Below, in pieces: positions 37,401-45,596 of a DNA stretch of 64,000 bases. The stretch comes from Pycnococcus provasolii (lineage: Eukaryota > Chlorophyta > Pseudoscourfieldiophyceae > Pseudoscourfieldiales > Pycnococcaceae). The stretch's first letter is position 1, and the number at the start of each line of letters is the position of its first letter. The notes beneath the pieces were generated by a model that was given only the letters and a program-made list of their open reading frames with translations, did not search any database and was not told the origin of the DNA. Position numbers and translations under genes: made by a program. The stretch covers positions 712,501 through 776,500 of the forward strand of contig OW568867.1 of assembly GCA_938743325.2 (NCBI GenBank), in the 5' to 3' direction.

Positions 37401-39537
37401 TCGGCTGTACAAGAGTCAGATCGTCCTCGTCTGCCGCGATGTGCTTGATCGCGTTGAAGATCGTCTTAGCCGAATGCTTTAAACCGGAGATCAGCTCCTG
37501 TGACTGTCTTTCCACCGCATCGCCGATGACATGCGTGGTATCCCGAATGCTTGCAGTGAGTGGCGGCGCCGCAGCAGCTCTGCCTTCTTCTTCGTCGACG
37601 ACTCCTTCAGCAGTGCCATCATTCGTCGTAACAGTGCTCGTCGCGGAAGCCCACGTGTGACGACGTGGTACACGACGAGACTGCGACGACGATGACAACC
37701 TTTCCACTACCGTTGACATTATTCCTCTCACTCCCTGCTTATGATCGGGATGCGCATTATCGTCATCATCACTCGTCGTCGTCGTCGTCGTCGTTTGTGT
37801 TGCTACCGCCGTACTACTCGTTGCTGGCAACGCAGCCGCCGTAGCTCCTCCCGCCGTTGCTGTACGATGCAAGTGCCGCTTTGATTTCTTTCGTCTTACC
37901 TTGTTCCGCTGCTGCTGTGGACCCCACTCCTCCTCCGCGACTTCGTGTAGATCATCACGCCACCTGTTGATTTCCACCTCCGTACAGCTCAAGTACGCCC
38001 ATCGAAGCACCTTGTACTTTGCGTACTGCCGGCGAATGAGCCTTGTGCCCCACCAAACGATCAACAGGCACGAGACGAAGTGGACCCACCAAGCTGGACT
38101 GGTGCCAAGGTTTGAGGCGGTGAGACGCTCCCATCCGCCGTCGATCGACACACCCTTCGTGGCTGCGTTGATCGTCCCCACATGGTAATGGATAGGAATC
38201 AGGACGACGAGATTCCACACGCTGATGAGCAGGAAGAAAGACACGCCAAGCCAGACGGTGTTGTCAAGCATGAGTGCATCGAGACCGCAGCTACGTAGCA
38301 GCCACTCCTCCGAGCACCCTACACAAGGTCCGATCCAATTGTAGAATCGCGCGTAAATTCCGGGATTGTTCTCTGGCAGAGGTGGTGGTCGAACCGCAAC
38401 CTGCGGATGATGCAGACGTGCTCTGTACACCATGATCTTTGGCCAAAAAATGCCAAATCCGATAAAGGCGGCGACACCGATGGCCAGGTCGATGTAAAAG
38501 GCGAAGAGAATGCTCTCGCCGGATGTGTACGTCTGCTCCAGTCCGATGAAACGCGAAAGTTGCTGAATTGCCATGTTGCACTCAAATCCACTTCGAAGTC
38601 CATTCTCACACTCGCACACGATCATTTCCTCGGTTGACATCGTCATCTCAAGGTACCAGTGGTACACGATGAGATCGAGAACGGCAGAGACGTACGCAAC
38701 TTCTTCGTACGTGAGCGTATTGTTGCTTGCTGCAATGATCGCCGCCACCACACTGGAGTTGTCGTCGAAGGCGGCATTTTCCTGCTCCAGAGCGTTTACC
38801 GCATCCGTGAAGTTTGTGCCGTCTACTCCTGAGCCTCCTCCTCCTCCTCCTTGCTGCTTGTTTGCGTTGTGCGAAGCCAAGTCTCGAATGCGCACAACGA
38901 GACTGCTTATTTGCGCATCCGAGGCGCTCATGAACGTTTGGTCGAACTCTGTGTAATATTCCTTTCGCTTTGCAGGATCGTAGACGCAAGCACTTTCTAC
39001 TGCTGCTGCTGCTGCCGCTGTTGTTGTGGTATCACCACCAACCGGCGACAGCACTGGAGTAGGACTTGTACTATTATTATTATCATTTTCGGTGGTTGCA
39101 GCCGTCGGCGGCGTTGGTGGATCAGATTCCGCGAGAATAAGAGCTTCCTCTTCTTCTTCTGTTGTATTATTACCTAGTAGCGTCGGCGGCTGCTGCTGCT
39201 GCTGCGCATTCACGAGCATAACCATTGGAGCTGTTGTGGGGAGGAGGAGGAGGACGTTGCTGATGATGGAGTCACCACCACCACCACCACGAACGTCGAC
39301 GATCAGCATCAGCATGAGCATGACCATCATGAGTTGGATCATAAGGAGACGACAGCATGATGAAGAAGAAGGCATCATACAAGGCGTCCAACAACAAGTG
39401 ACACCACCACAGACACCACCAAAGACACCACCAAAGGCACCACCACCACCACACGGCACAGTACCACGACGCCGACGACGACGCGTGTTGTGTGGTATGC
39501 TCGAGGTGGTGGTGGAGGAGGAGGAAGCAGGTGCCAT
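34429..39537 (-). CDS. giant OSCA/TMEM63 (DUF221)-like ion channel
   Basis: Membrane protein of 1702 aa from the ATG at 39537, about twice the usual 700-900 aa. An N-terminal hydrophobic region and a Gln/Glu/Thr-rich outer segment lead to the first membrane block (about 345-525) with FYNWIGPCVGCSEEWLL and GLDALML as in OSCA/CSC1 proteins. A very long acidic and Ser/Thr-rich cytosolic loop (about 545-930) follows, then an RRM-like cytosolic domain (VILVHNVEPAHIFRRMG, SAFFVVFRTQ) with a Cys-rich patch (GRCCCCMCCHGG). The C-terminal pore block (about 1305-1650) has the remaining membrane helices. Family members are osmo- or mechanosensitive cation channels. The loop expansion comes mainly from triplet repeats. 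Its stop abuts the dispersed repeat copy 2. Confidence 0.85.
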   Translation of the reverse strand: MAPASSSSTTTSSIPHNTRRRRRRGTVPCGGGGAFGGVFGGVCGGVTCCWTPCMMPSSSSCCRLLMIQLMMVMLMLMLIVDVRGGGGGDSIISNVLLLLPTTAPMVMLVNAQQQQQPPTLLGNNTTEEEEEALILAESDPPTPPTAATTENDNNNSTSPTPVLSPVGGDTTTTAAAAAAVESACVYDPAKRKEYYTEFDQTFMSASDAQISSLVVRIRDLASHNANKQQGGGGGGSGVDGTNFTDAVNALEQENAAFDDNSSVVAAIIAASNNTLTYEEVAYVSAVLDLIVYHWYLEMTMSTEEMIVCECENGLRSGFECNMAIQQLSRFIGLEQTYTSGESILFAFYIDLAIGVAAFIGFGIFWPKIMVYRARLHHPQVAVRPPPLPENNPGIYARFYNWIGPCVGCSEEWLLRSCGLDALMLDNTVWLGVSFFLLISVWNLVVLIPIHYHVGTINAATKGVSIDGGWERLTASNLGTSPAWWVHFVSCLLIVWWGTRLIRRQYAKYKVLRWAYLSCTEVEINRWRDDLHEVAEEEWGPQQQRNKVRRKKSKRHLHRTATAGGATAAALPATSSTAVATQTTTTTTTSDDDDNAHPDHKQGVRGIMSTVVERLSSSSQSRRVPRRHTWASATSTVTTNDGTAEGVVDEEEGRAAAAPPLTASIRDTTHVIGDAVERQSQELISGLKHSAKTIFNAIKHIAADEDDLTLVQPKTPRPTAPTAAEPMPDDGEEDTNNVSPSSTPLQTARTTLLPITVAEEEKKSSRDEEGDSDIDEILSESSSFASLRDDDIDDDGDGVVDILANPTGGAVLPWEHTITSKRTTTTTMTAPGVVPPPSSSAQPNGLSSTPSAAMTLRTTRDNEEMLADELRLSGGDSDIRRAKIFRRVPSVRDRQRVNTFAVGEDGVTVQPAVSVAVNAQQYVILVHNVEPAHIFRRMGLTIARHDEVKADDDGTPLTPALTTTKVPATSPMEYILKVFRRVYGDEVLRIIPVVNHKVIDILLLRWSVAYERLAIAKENLRLTGKRPMHVAHVCGTCCKERDPPAFYRKYNEQLTSSRRSSHRCEVDNSSSGVFDDSHVRVDVEAFDACQTPEEGLTFYAGRCCCCMCCHGGPAKRVDSLDYYSREVRLMEREVTFLRRRCSEEMKRGETSAFFVVFRTQMTTMMASRSYIDEHQGSLFHVSPAPSPDNVLWGNLWGNSKPITAPSAAASKKKKSDGDVVVNRTPDTVEEQEGEADNEGIEEEEEEAPPTTTTMLRRRRSAASSVAISLQMESARSHNNQSARTEETDRKKKPLLIDPTRHGSRERWISFRTLICFAGVGAMVLFPVGTFTGAVTQLDTALCTTARQEDWGNKIDFYCGASNFSAFLRGVVTTWLPALLLSLWQNLVVPKTFYALAIFERRHFALSDIDVRISSWMFIWVFINVFLGTLLGSLALLELGTLLRDPGKIVYSIGSAIPRAGNFFVNYVLLRAFLVPFRLFWPHMQVLCYILQSWIRNGGLLWCGCGGGKNGRPPTCLFCLRTRRARMLSWAPKSVRYGREMGMLLMIFLICTVYATAIPLLAIMALGFFVFTWIQWRYQLLYVYMRSYESGGCELWPHVALRLVWILAIYQTFTSCLLLANRQWYAAILLWLIVPGYLYRFHLRCNEYYRKPAISLPLSIAARLPPANVRRSVYVAPALRKGANGWTEECGKVWQGWGSQKYTA

Positions 39538-40078
39538 AGTTTCTTTCTTTCTGATAAAAATAATACGTCGATACGAGGTAAAACGGCGGACCGTGACCGG
39601 ACCATGGGTGGGACCCCACCTGGACCTGGCCACCCCGGACGTGCGTGACTGCGTTGCGTGGACGTGGACGAGGCATTCTCAACGGAGCCCCGAACGCACA
39701 ACAACAGACGGGGGCCCGCCCTCATATGGATGGATAGAGGTCGGTCATTGACAGATTATTGAGGCATTGAGGGGAGGAGGAGTTTTATTGACTGTTGTTT
39801 GAGAAGAAATTTCGACCCCGTCCTGTGTCGTGTAGGAAGCCTAGGGTCTGATGATTCGGGGTTGGGTAGTTCGGGGTTGGGTAGTTCGTTCAGGGTGGGT
39901 GGGGTCCCGTCTTGACCGTGTAGTATTTATTTTGTCCATGTTTTTTTCACTTTTTTCCCTTTTTTTGTCCTCGAGTAAATACGATTAATTGTATGATCGT
40001 AATCATGGACTTGCATATAGATTTTCAAGGAATGTTAAAAAGGAATGGAAAGAGTATTTATTCTGTCATACATGTCAC
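39538..40078. other. intergenic, no gene seen
   Basis: About 540 bp; includes the promoter of the OSCA-like gene, a TCGGGGTTGGGTAGT direct repeat near 39857-39888 and a T-rich stretch at 39930-39970. Confidence 0.55.
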
Positions 40079-40639
40079 ATGTCACTCCGTGACGAAATGT
40101 TGCCAAGGCCCCCCATTTCGAGTTGTCCCCTCCTAGCGTACGAGCTTAAGCACATGCGCTACCATCCGGCAAATCGCAAGGTGTCCGATCAGACGTTCGC
40201 GGGCTTTGCCGACGCCGTCATTCCGTGGCGATGCCTTGCTAAGCCAGCCATCCCGCTGATGCGTGCCGCCGTGTGCGCTCTCCTCGAGCCACAAATCGTC
40301 GAGGCAATCGGCTACGAACCTCCAAGTCCGTGGCTAAGAGCACTGCTGGTGAGCCTCCTGAAGTTGCGCGCATGTGCGATCCGTCATCTCTTTCTGCCAA
40401 GGCGCGACGATTGTCCGCACCTGCGCTGCGCGCCGCACACGGAGGTGGATCGCAAGGCGAGCGTTCGTGCCGCGGCTAGTTGCCCACGCATACCCATGAG
40501 CTTCCCGTACGGTGGACAGGCACGGAGTCGGCATGCATCGGGGTACACGATAGACACGCTCGGGCCACGGTCAGCCGTGCCTGGTGAGCTCGGGTGCCTC
40601 GGCGGTGGCGGCTGTGGCGCGAGTGTCGCCGCCGCCTGA
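40079..40639 (+). CDS. possible truncated mpaB/DUF2236-like oxygenase (C-terminal part)
   Basis: Frame of 186 aa from the ATG at 40079; the frame above it opens only from a TTG. The segment DQTFAGFADAVIPWRCLAKPAIPLMRAA, then ALLEPQIVEAIGYEPPSPWLRALLVSLLKLRACAIRH, resembles the C-terminal end of DUF2236 (MpaB-like, ER-bound oxygenase) proteins. The heme-binding N-terminal two thirds are missing and there is no room upstream for them before the next gene. It may therefore be a truncated gene remnant or a chance resemblance. The last ~70 residues are Gly/Ala/Ser rich with no domain. Confidence 0.4.
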   Translation: MSLRDEMLPRPPISSCPLLAYELKHMRYHPANRKVSDQTFAGFADAVIPWRCLAKPAIPLMRAAVCALLEPQIVEAIGYEPPSPWLRALLVSLLKLRACAIRHLFLPRRDDCPHLRCAPHTEVDRKASVRAAASCPRIPMSFPYGGQARSRHASGYTIDTLGPRSAVPGELGCLGGGGCGASVAAA

Positions 40640-41021
40640 GTGAAGTGACGCCACTACTTTAATTAAGCATCTAAAATTGAATTGTTTGAGATCGATCTAC
40701 CAACTATGAACCCGGCAGTTTTTTTCGGGATTTCCAAAGGCTGAAAGGGGGAAGAATTCACAGTCGATTTTTGGGACAAACTTTTGGGGAGGTCGAGATT
40801 GACCCAAAAACCTTGTTTCCCATACACAGCGTGATTTGATCTGCACTGACACCGACGCGTGCGCGTTTTTGTTTGACTTGTGTGTGCGCATGTAAAACGC
40901 AAGCACTCGTAGTAAAGGGAAATCTGCGGCGATGCGTTTCAACTCTGTGTGGTAGCTAGCTTCTTTCAGCTATTCCTTCCTCAACGCCGCTTCTTCACTC
41001 AGAGCTTGTACTTGGTGATCA
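40640..41021. other. intergenic, no gene seen
   Basis: About 380 bp between two plus-strand frames, with no coding signal. Confidence 0.55.
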
Positions 41022-42086
41022 ATGTCGACGATGATTCCTGACAACACGTCGTCGTCAGCAATGACGACGACGATTGCGAAGTATCCGGCGACGTGGTACC
41101 CGAGATTGCCGGAGATTGCCGGAGATTGCTACTACAATCACAGTGGTGGCGACGGTGACAACAACAACGACGACAGCGACCATTTCTGTCAGGAGGAGAG
41201 TGAGCGCATGGTAAGGGAGGTCGTGGAGACATACCGCAGCCTGACTTCGTCCTCAGAGGAAGGGGGATCGCGACTGTCTGACAGGAGTACGACATCGACA
41301 GTGGACGACGAGCCTGAGGAGATTACGACGACGACAAAGATGACGACGATAATCGGTCTTCCGCCTCATCGTGATGGTGTAGTGCTCAATCGTACAGATA
41401 CACCAGATACGGTCCTCTGCAGTGAAAGCGCGATGCAAAGGAACAACGGTGTTCGAGACAGTTTGGAAAGTTTGGAGGAAGAAGTTCCCAACCAGCAGCA
41501 GCAGCAGCAGCAGCATGTTCATGTGCAATGGTGGAACATGAGTCATGTGCACAACGACTACAACGACGACGACGACGACGACGACACACCACCAATTCTT
41601 CCACCACCACCACCACCACGACGCCCGCCACCACTGCCACCGAAAGCACAAGAAGAACATCTTACCTTTCAAAGCATATCTGCTATCATCGAGAACGCGC
41701 TTGCACCGACGATGTTGGAGGTTGTGTTGGAGCTCTTTGACGAAGCTTGGTATGGCATACCGAGCTCGTTAGCCTTGATTGGGAATCTCGCGGATCCTGC
41801 TGACGATGTCATCCCAGCATTATCGCCGAGAATGTCTGAGCCGATACCAACGACGGTTCGTTCCGCACTTCCTCTTCGAGCTGCGGCGTTGGAGTCTCGC
41901 ACTACCCTGCGTCGCACAAAAACGGCATTCACGACATCATGCAATAGCAGATCAGGAGCATTTCTCTCACCACGTCGATCAAACCCCATTGAAGTTGAGG
42001 CCATGTTTGCTTTCACGTCTGGACTCGCTGCTGGCACTCCTCCTTCTACTCCTTCTTCTTCTGACATTGCTAGTACTACATCATGA
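41022..42086 (+). CDS. hypothetical acidic low-complexity protein
   Basis: Frame of 354 aa with a good ATG at 41022. It has an N-terminal part with YPATWYPRLPEIAGDCYY, a Ser/Asp-rich middle, a Gln run, an Asp run and a Pro run (PPILPPPPPPRRPPPLPP) and then a more regular helical segment (FQSISAIIENALAPTMLEVVLELFDEAW, about 224-251). The helical segment is the best candidate for a binding surface. I do not recognise a family. It is probably an intrinsically disordered adaptor or nuclear protein. It ends tail to tail with the next gene, 83 bp apart. Confidence 0.5.
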   Translation: MSTMIPDNTSSSAMTTTIAKYPATWYPRLPEIAGDCYYNHSGGDGDNNNDDSDHFCQEESERMVREVVETYRSLTSSSEEGGSRLSDRSTTSTVDDEPEEITTTTKMTTIIGLPPHRDGVVLNRTDTPDTVLCSESAMQRNNGVRDSLESLEEEVPNQQQQQQQHVHVQWWNMSHVHNDYNDDDDDDDTPPILPPPPPPRRPPPLPPKAQEEHLTFQSISAIIENALAPTMLEVVLELFDEAWYGIPSSLALIGNLADPADDVIPALSPRMSEPIPTTVRSALPLRAAALESRTTLRRTKTAFTTSCNSRSGAFLSPRRSNPIEVEAMFAFTSGLAAGTPPSTPSSSDIASTTS

Positions 42087-42169
42087 GTCTCTCTTTGACT
42101 CTTTCTCTTTTTTTGTTTCTTGTGTGTTACCAGAAAAAAAAAAACATTGTCACCAACCTCACTCATATT

Positions 42170-42607
42170 TCATGTTTGTTGTTGTTGCTGCAATGCTGCG
42201 TTGTGCCGGTAGATAAGCAAAGTGTCTACTGGGTTCTCTGTGGTTGTCACACGGTGCTCTCGCTCGAGCGTACCTCTATCAGCAGACTTTAATCGCATCA
42301 GAGCTCGCTCACGCTCGCGTGCCGCTGCAGCCGCATCGCTCGAAATCGATGCAATTTGCCTGAGCCTCTCTTCCGTGGATGACACGACGGAAGCAGCGGC
42401 GCTGCTCGGAGAAGGTTCTTCTTCTGAGGTGTCGTTGCACTGCACAAGAGGACTGCTGATTGTGTTGTCGGCAAAGAAAAAACCATACGGATCAGCAGAA
42501 CGAGGTCGTCGAGAGACGACCTCGTCTCGACGAGGAGGAGGACGAAGTCTGTTGTCCTCCTGCTCTGAATCATGATGGTGGTGCTGCTGCTGCCATCGAT
42601 CCATCAT
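42170..42607 (-). CDS. hypothetical basic/coiled-coil small protein
   Basis: Frame of 145 aa starting with two ATG codons at 42607. The N-terminus has Gln/His runs and a Pro/Arg patch (RLRPPPRRDEVVSRRPRS). A helical region of heptad character follows (EERLRQIASISSDAAAAARE), then a C-terminal Gln run. No family is recognised. It is divergent from the PhyH-like gene, 288 bp apart. A real gene is plausible because the N-terminal and helical parts are not simple repeats. Confidence 0.45.
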   Translation of the reverse strand: MMDRWQQQHHHHDSEQEDNRLRPPPRRDEVVSRRPRSADPYGFFFADNTISSPLVQCNDTSEEEPSPSSAAASVVSSTEERLRQIASISSDAAAAARERERALMRLKSADRGTLEREHRVTTTENPVDTLLIYRHNAALQQQQQT

Positions 42608-42815
42608 CGACGACTGAGGAGTGTGTGCGTCGTCGGTATGGAGTATGGACCACCAGCCAGTGGATCGAGCTAGCTAGCTGACTGAGCGGCGACGGCGCGT
42701 CTTGTGCGCGAAAATCAGCAGTTTTTGAGACACGCGAGCGCGAGTTGGTTCCTCGACTACCACGGCGGCTTTTGGGTTGAAGAAGTCACCAGTAGTGAGT
42801 CAGACGCAGTTCGCA

Positions 42816-42834
42816 TTAGGGTTAGGGTTACGGG
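42816..42834 (+). repeat. telomere-like TTAGGG tract
   Basis: TTAGGGTTAGGGTTA, 62 bp upstream of the ATG of the PhyH-like gene (42896). Confidence 0.85.
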
Positions 42835-42895
42835 CTTACGGCCCACAAGAACTCCCCCGGACGCTGTGCTTGTTGGTTGTTGGTGATTCTTCGTC

Positions 42896-44122
42896 ATGGC
42901 GTCTCACCACCACCAGTCACCACCACCACCACCACCACCATCCTCACAGAGGAGGAAAAATAAAATGGGTTGTTGTCTCCTCTTCTCTGCACTGCTGATG
43001 ATGACTGCTCTCCTCGAAATTCTAACGCGCTGTCGTGCTCGTCAAATCCAATGGCGTGCGTCCGTGTCGCACAGGCTCGAGCTCGACGGCGTCGCAAACG
43101 CACACGGTGTTCTCAACCACGATGATGTACGCGTGCTGCGGAACGACGTGCAACATTTGAAGAAGAAGCTGTCATCAATGAGGCGTGCCGCCTACGTGCT
43201 TGCGCCAGAGCATCGCACGCATATCGTGCTACCCGCAAACACAACCGCACATCTCATCTCGTCGATTTTGAAGGACGAACGTACGCGAACGGCACTCGCT
43301 ACTGCGCTCGCGCGTGGTGCACACGCCGCTTCGGCGGCGACGACAACAACGAACGAAATAACAACAAACAATTTCGAAGCATCGCACGCGTTCCTCGTCG
43401 AGTCTGGAGCGATTGTCGTCGAGCGCGGAGCGAAGGCTCAGCCTTGGCATCAGGACACGAGCGAGCTCGGCACACGGGAGTTTGGAACTGGCGCGTGCAG
43501 TACTAGTAGTGGTGGTGACGTCGACGGGTTGCTGCTCGACGCGCAATGCCTGGAAGCTCGCATCGTCACGGTGCAGCTTTACCTTCAGCACACGTCCGAG
43601 CGCATGGGTCCTTTGGAAACGCTCGCTCTCGATGTTGACGGCACGCGAGTGGGCGTTCGCAAGGCTGGGAGTGTTCTGGAAGGATCAGCCGTTTTGTTTG
43701 ACTCAAGGACGGTGCATCGTGGCGGTGCAATGCGGTCGGATTATGGCGAGCCTGAGGAGAGAGTTGTCGCGTACGTCAGTTTCTTGGGTGCGTTAGGATC
43801 TCGTCCTGCGGGTGGCACATATGCTTGCGATGGTGATTTGTTCGAACGTCGCGTCGAGTTGAGTTCTCCAACAAAAACATTGACTGTTGAAGGCATGTTG
43901 CGTGCTGACCGTCGCGCGGTGAATCCGTTCGACAGAGGAGGTCCGACGACGACGACGACGACGAGTGGACAACAACAACGGAATGAAGATGATAATGATG
44001 GTGGGCGGCAGAGGAACGTTCGAGACCGCGTGCGACAACGACGAAGCACCACCACCACCACCGATTCTTCTTCCTATAATAATAAACCCGCCAAACGACA
44101 CGACGACGACGACCTTTTGTAA
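42896..44122 (+). CDS. membrane-anchored PhyH-type Fe(II)/2-oxoglutarate dioxygenase
   Basis: Protein of 408 aa. After a His/Pro-rich cytosolic tail, a single membrane anchor lies at about 25-42 (CCLLFSALLMMTALLEIL), giving a type II topology. The catalytic core resembles phytanoyl-CoA dioxygenases: His185 and Asp187 in QPWHQDTSE, VTVQLYLQHTSERMGPLE, then FDSRTVHRGG with His274 and an Arg in EERVVAYVSFLG that would bind 2-oxoglutarate. All three metal ligands are present, so an active enzyme is expected. The C-terminus is disordered and charged. The substrate is unknown; related algal proteins are often Golgi or ER hydroxylases. Confidence 0.78.
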   Translation: MASHHHQSPPPPPPPSSQRRKNKMGCCLLFSALLMMTALLEILTRCRARQIQWRASVSHRLELDGVANAHGVLNHDDVRVLRNDVQHLKKKLSSMRRAAYVLAPEHRTHIVLPANTTAHLISSILKDERTRTALATALARGAHAASAATTTTNEITTNNFEASHAFLVESGAIVVERGAKAQPWHQDTSELGTREFGTGACSTSSGGDVDGLLLDAQCLEARIVTVQLYLQHTSERMGPLETLALDVDGTRVGVRKAGSVLEGSAVLFDSRTVHRGGAMRSDYGEPEERVVAYVSFLGALGSRPAGGTYACDGDLFERRVELSSPTKTLTVEGMLRADRRAVNPFDRGGPTTTTTTSGQQQRNEDDNDGGRQRNVRDRVRQRRSTTTTTDSSSYNNKPAKRHDDDDLL

Positions 44123-44173
44123 TAATTTACTGTGGTTGTAAAAGCTGTGGAATTGATAAAGAAAGATACATGC

Positions 44174-44767
44174 TCAAACCAAGCAGTTCGCCTGCCACTT
44201 CTCGAAGACGGATGGGCTGAGAATCCCTTCGTCCACCAACGCTTTCAACTTCAGGCTTTTTGACCTGAAATCTTCCAAAGACGTCGGTGGTTGAAAAAAA
44301 CATGCAATCGGCGACGTCATCTCATCATCATCAGCTGCTTCACAAACAACTGTAGTAGTAGTTGTTGTTGCGCCGATGTTGTCGTCGATGTTGTTGTCGT
44401 CGTCGTCGTCCTCTGAGCTTGTTGTTGTTGGCTTCCCAAAGCACCGTGAAATCCACCACTGGACAACAATCTGAGCATCATCATGATGATGATCTGCTGC
44501 TGTATCGCCCATTCTCGTGCGTTGTCTCTTCATGATCACTTTCCTCTTTCCACCACCACCGGCAGTACGACGACGACGTCGGCGACTACTACTACTCCTG
44601 CGCCGATTTGGATTCGTGATGGTGAGTTTCTCATCGTCAAGTTTTTCGTCGAGCGTTCCCGCGGCTGATGCGAGAAGACTCGCTAAAAGAGTGTCAAGGA
44701 GCGTTGTTGTTGTTGTGAGGTGGTTCATGGAGAAGAAAGACGCCATGAGGGAGATGAACATAGGCAT
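44174..44767 (-). CDS. hypothetical secreted or membrane protein with SHOCT-like C-terminus
   Basis: Frame of 197 aa from the ATG at 44767 (MPMFISLMASFF); the frame above starts with a TTG. The first ~35 residues are hydrophobic and end in SLLASAAGT, like a signal peptide. A basic Ser/Arg stretch, an acidic Asp/Asn run and Thr runs follow. The C-terminal 35 residues (FRSKSLKLKALVDEGILSPSVFEKW) resemble a SHOCT element, the short helical pair L-x-x-LxxxGxIoxxEFExxK. That motif has been linked to oligomerisation in bacterial proteins. No other domain is seen. Confidence 0.5.
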   Translation of the reverse strand: MPMFISLMASFFSMNHLTTTTTLLDTLLASLLASAAGTLDEKLDDEKLTITNPNRRRSSSSRRRRRRTAGGGGKRKVIMKRQRTRMGDTAADHHHDDAQIVVQWWISRCFGKPTTTSSEDDDDDNNIDDNIGATTTTTTVVCEAADDDEMTSPIACFFQPPTSLEDFRSKSLKLKALVDEGILSPSVFEKWQANCLV

Positions 44768-45596
44768 TTTGATTGACTTATGACCAACCAACCACCAAGA
44801 ACATCAAAGGAAGAAGAAAAAAACAGCTGTCAAATACATTCTTCGGGTTTCTCGGAAGGGGGGAGGATAAAAATTACCTCCACCTGGTAGAAGAACGGTC
44901 CGGCTGTCCCCTAAAACCTTTCCCGTTTCCTCTTAACCCCGAACCCGCAACTCGCAAATCATCAAAGGACAAAGGGAACAACCCCTAACCCCTAAACAGC
45001 TAAAAGGAAAGGGAACCCCCAACCCCTAAACAGCTAAACGGAAAGGGAACCCTCAACCCCTAAAGGGAAAGGGAACCCCCAACCCCCAACGGCCAACCCC
45101 TAAAGGGAAAGGGAACCCCCAACCCCTAAAGGGAACCCCTAACCCCCAACCAAAAAAAAAGGAAAAAGGAAAAAAGGAAAACCCGAGGGACTACGATAAT
45201 AAAAAATCTACTTAGACGAAACCCCGACCATCAGGAGAGACATCAGGAGCTCTGGATCCACCTAAGTTTATTTTCTGGATCGACCATCCCTGGATCCCCA
45301 TTCCGTGCCCTGCCCGTTTTGATTTCCCACGCCGCTCCCCTCCACCGCCACGCGTTGATTCTTTTCGCCGCTCCCATATTTATATTTTTCGGTTGGGATG
45401 TTGGGTCCCACGACGTCGGTTGGGTGACCTCATGGCACTCGCGTGACAAACCAAGATCGGCTTGTTTGTTTCTTCTCACTCCAGAGTTTACAAGTCTCAT
45501 TCCTATTCCTGCTCATTCTTTGGCTTTGGCTCTTTTTGTTGGCTCTGGCTTGGTGTTAGGCTTGGCTCTGGCTTCGTTAGTTAGGCTTGGTTTTGC
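44768..45596. promoter_or_regulatory. divergent intergenic upstream of nitrite reductase with C-rich repeats
   Basis: About 830 bp. Contains the CCCCTAA-rich minisatellite (44974-45150) and, close to the nitrite reductase start (45521-45593), a TTGGCTCTGGCTTGG repeated leader that is probably its 5' UTR. No gene is supported. Confidence 0.5.
44974..45150. repeat. degenerate GGGAACCCCCAACCCCTAAA minisatellite
   Basis: Seven or more variants of AACCCCTAAA and GGGAACCCCCAAC with occasional CAGCTAAA inserts. Telomere-like in flavour but not a clean telomere unit. Confidence 0.85.
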
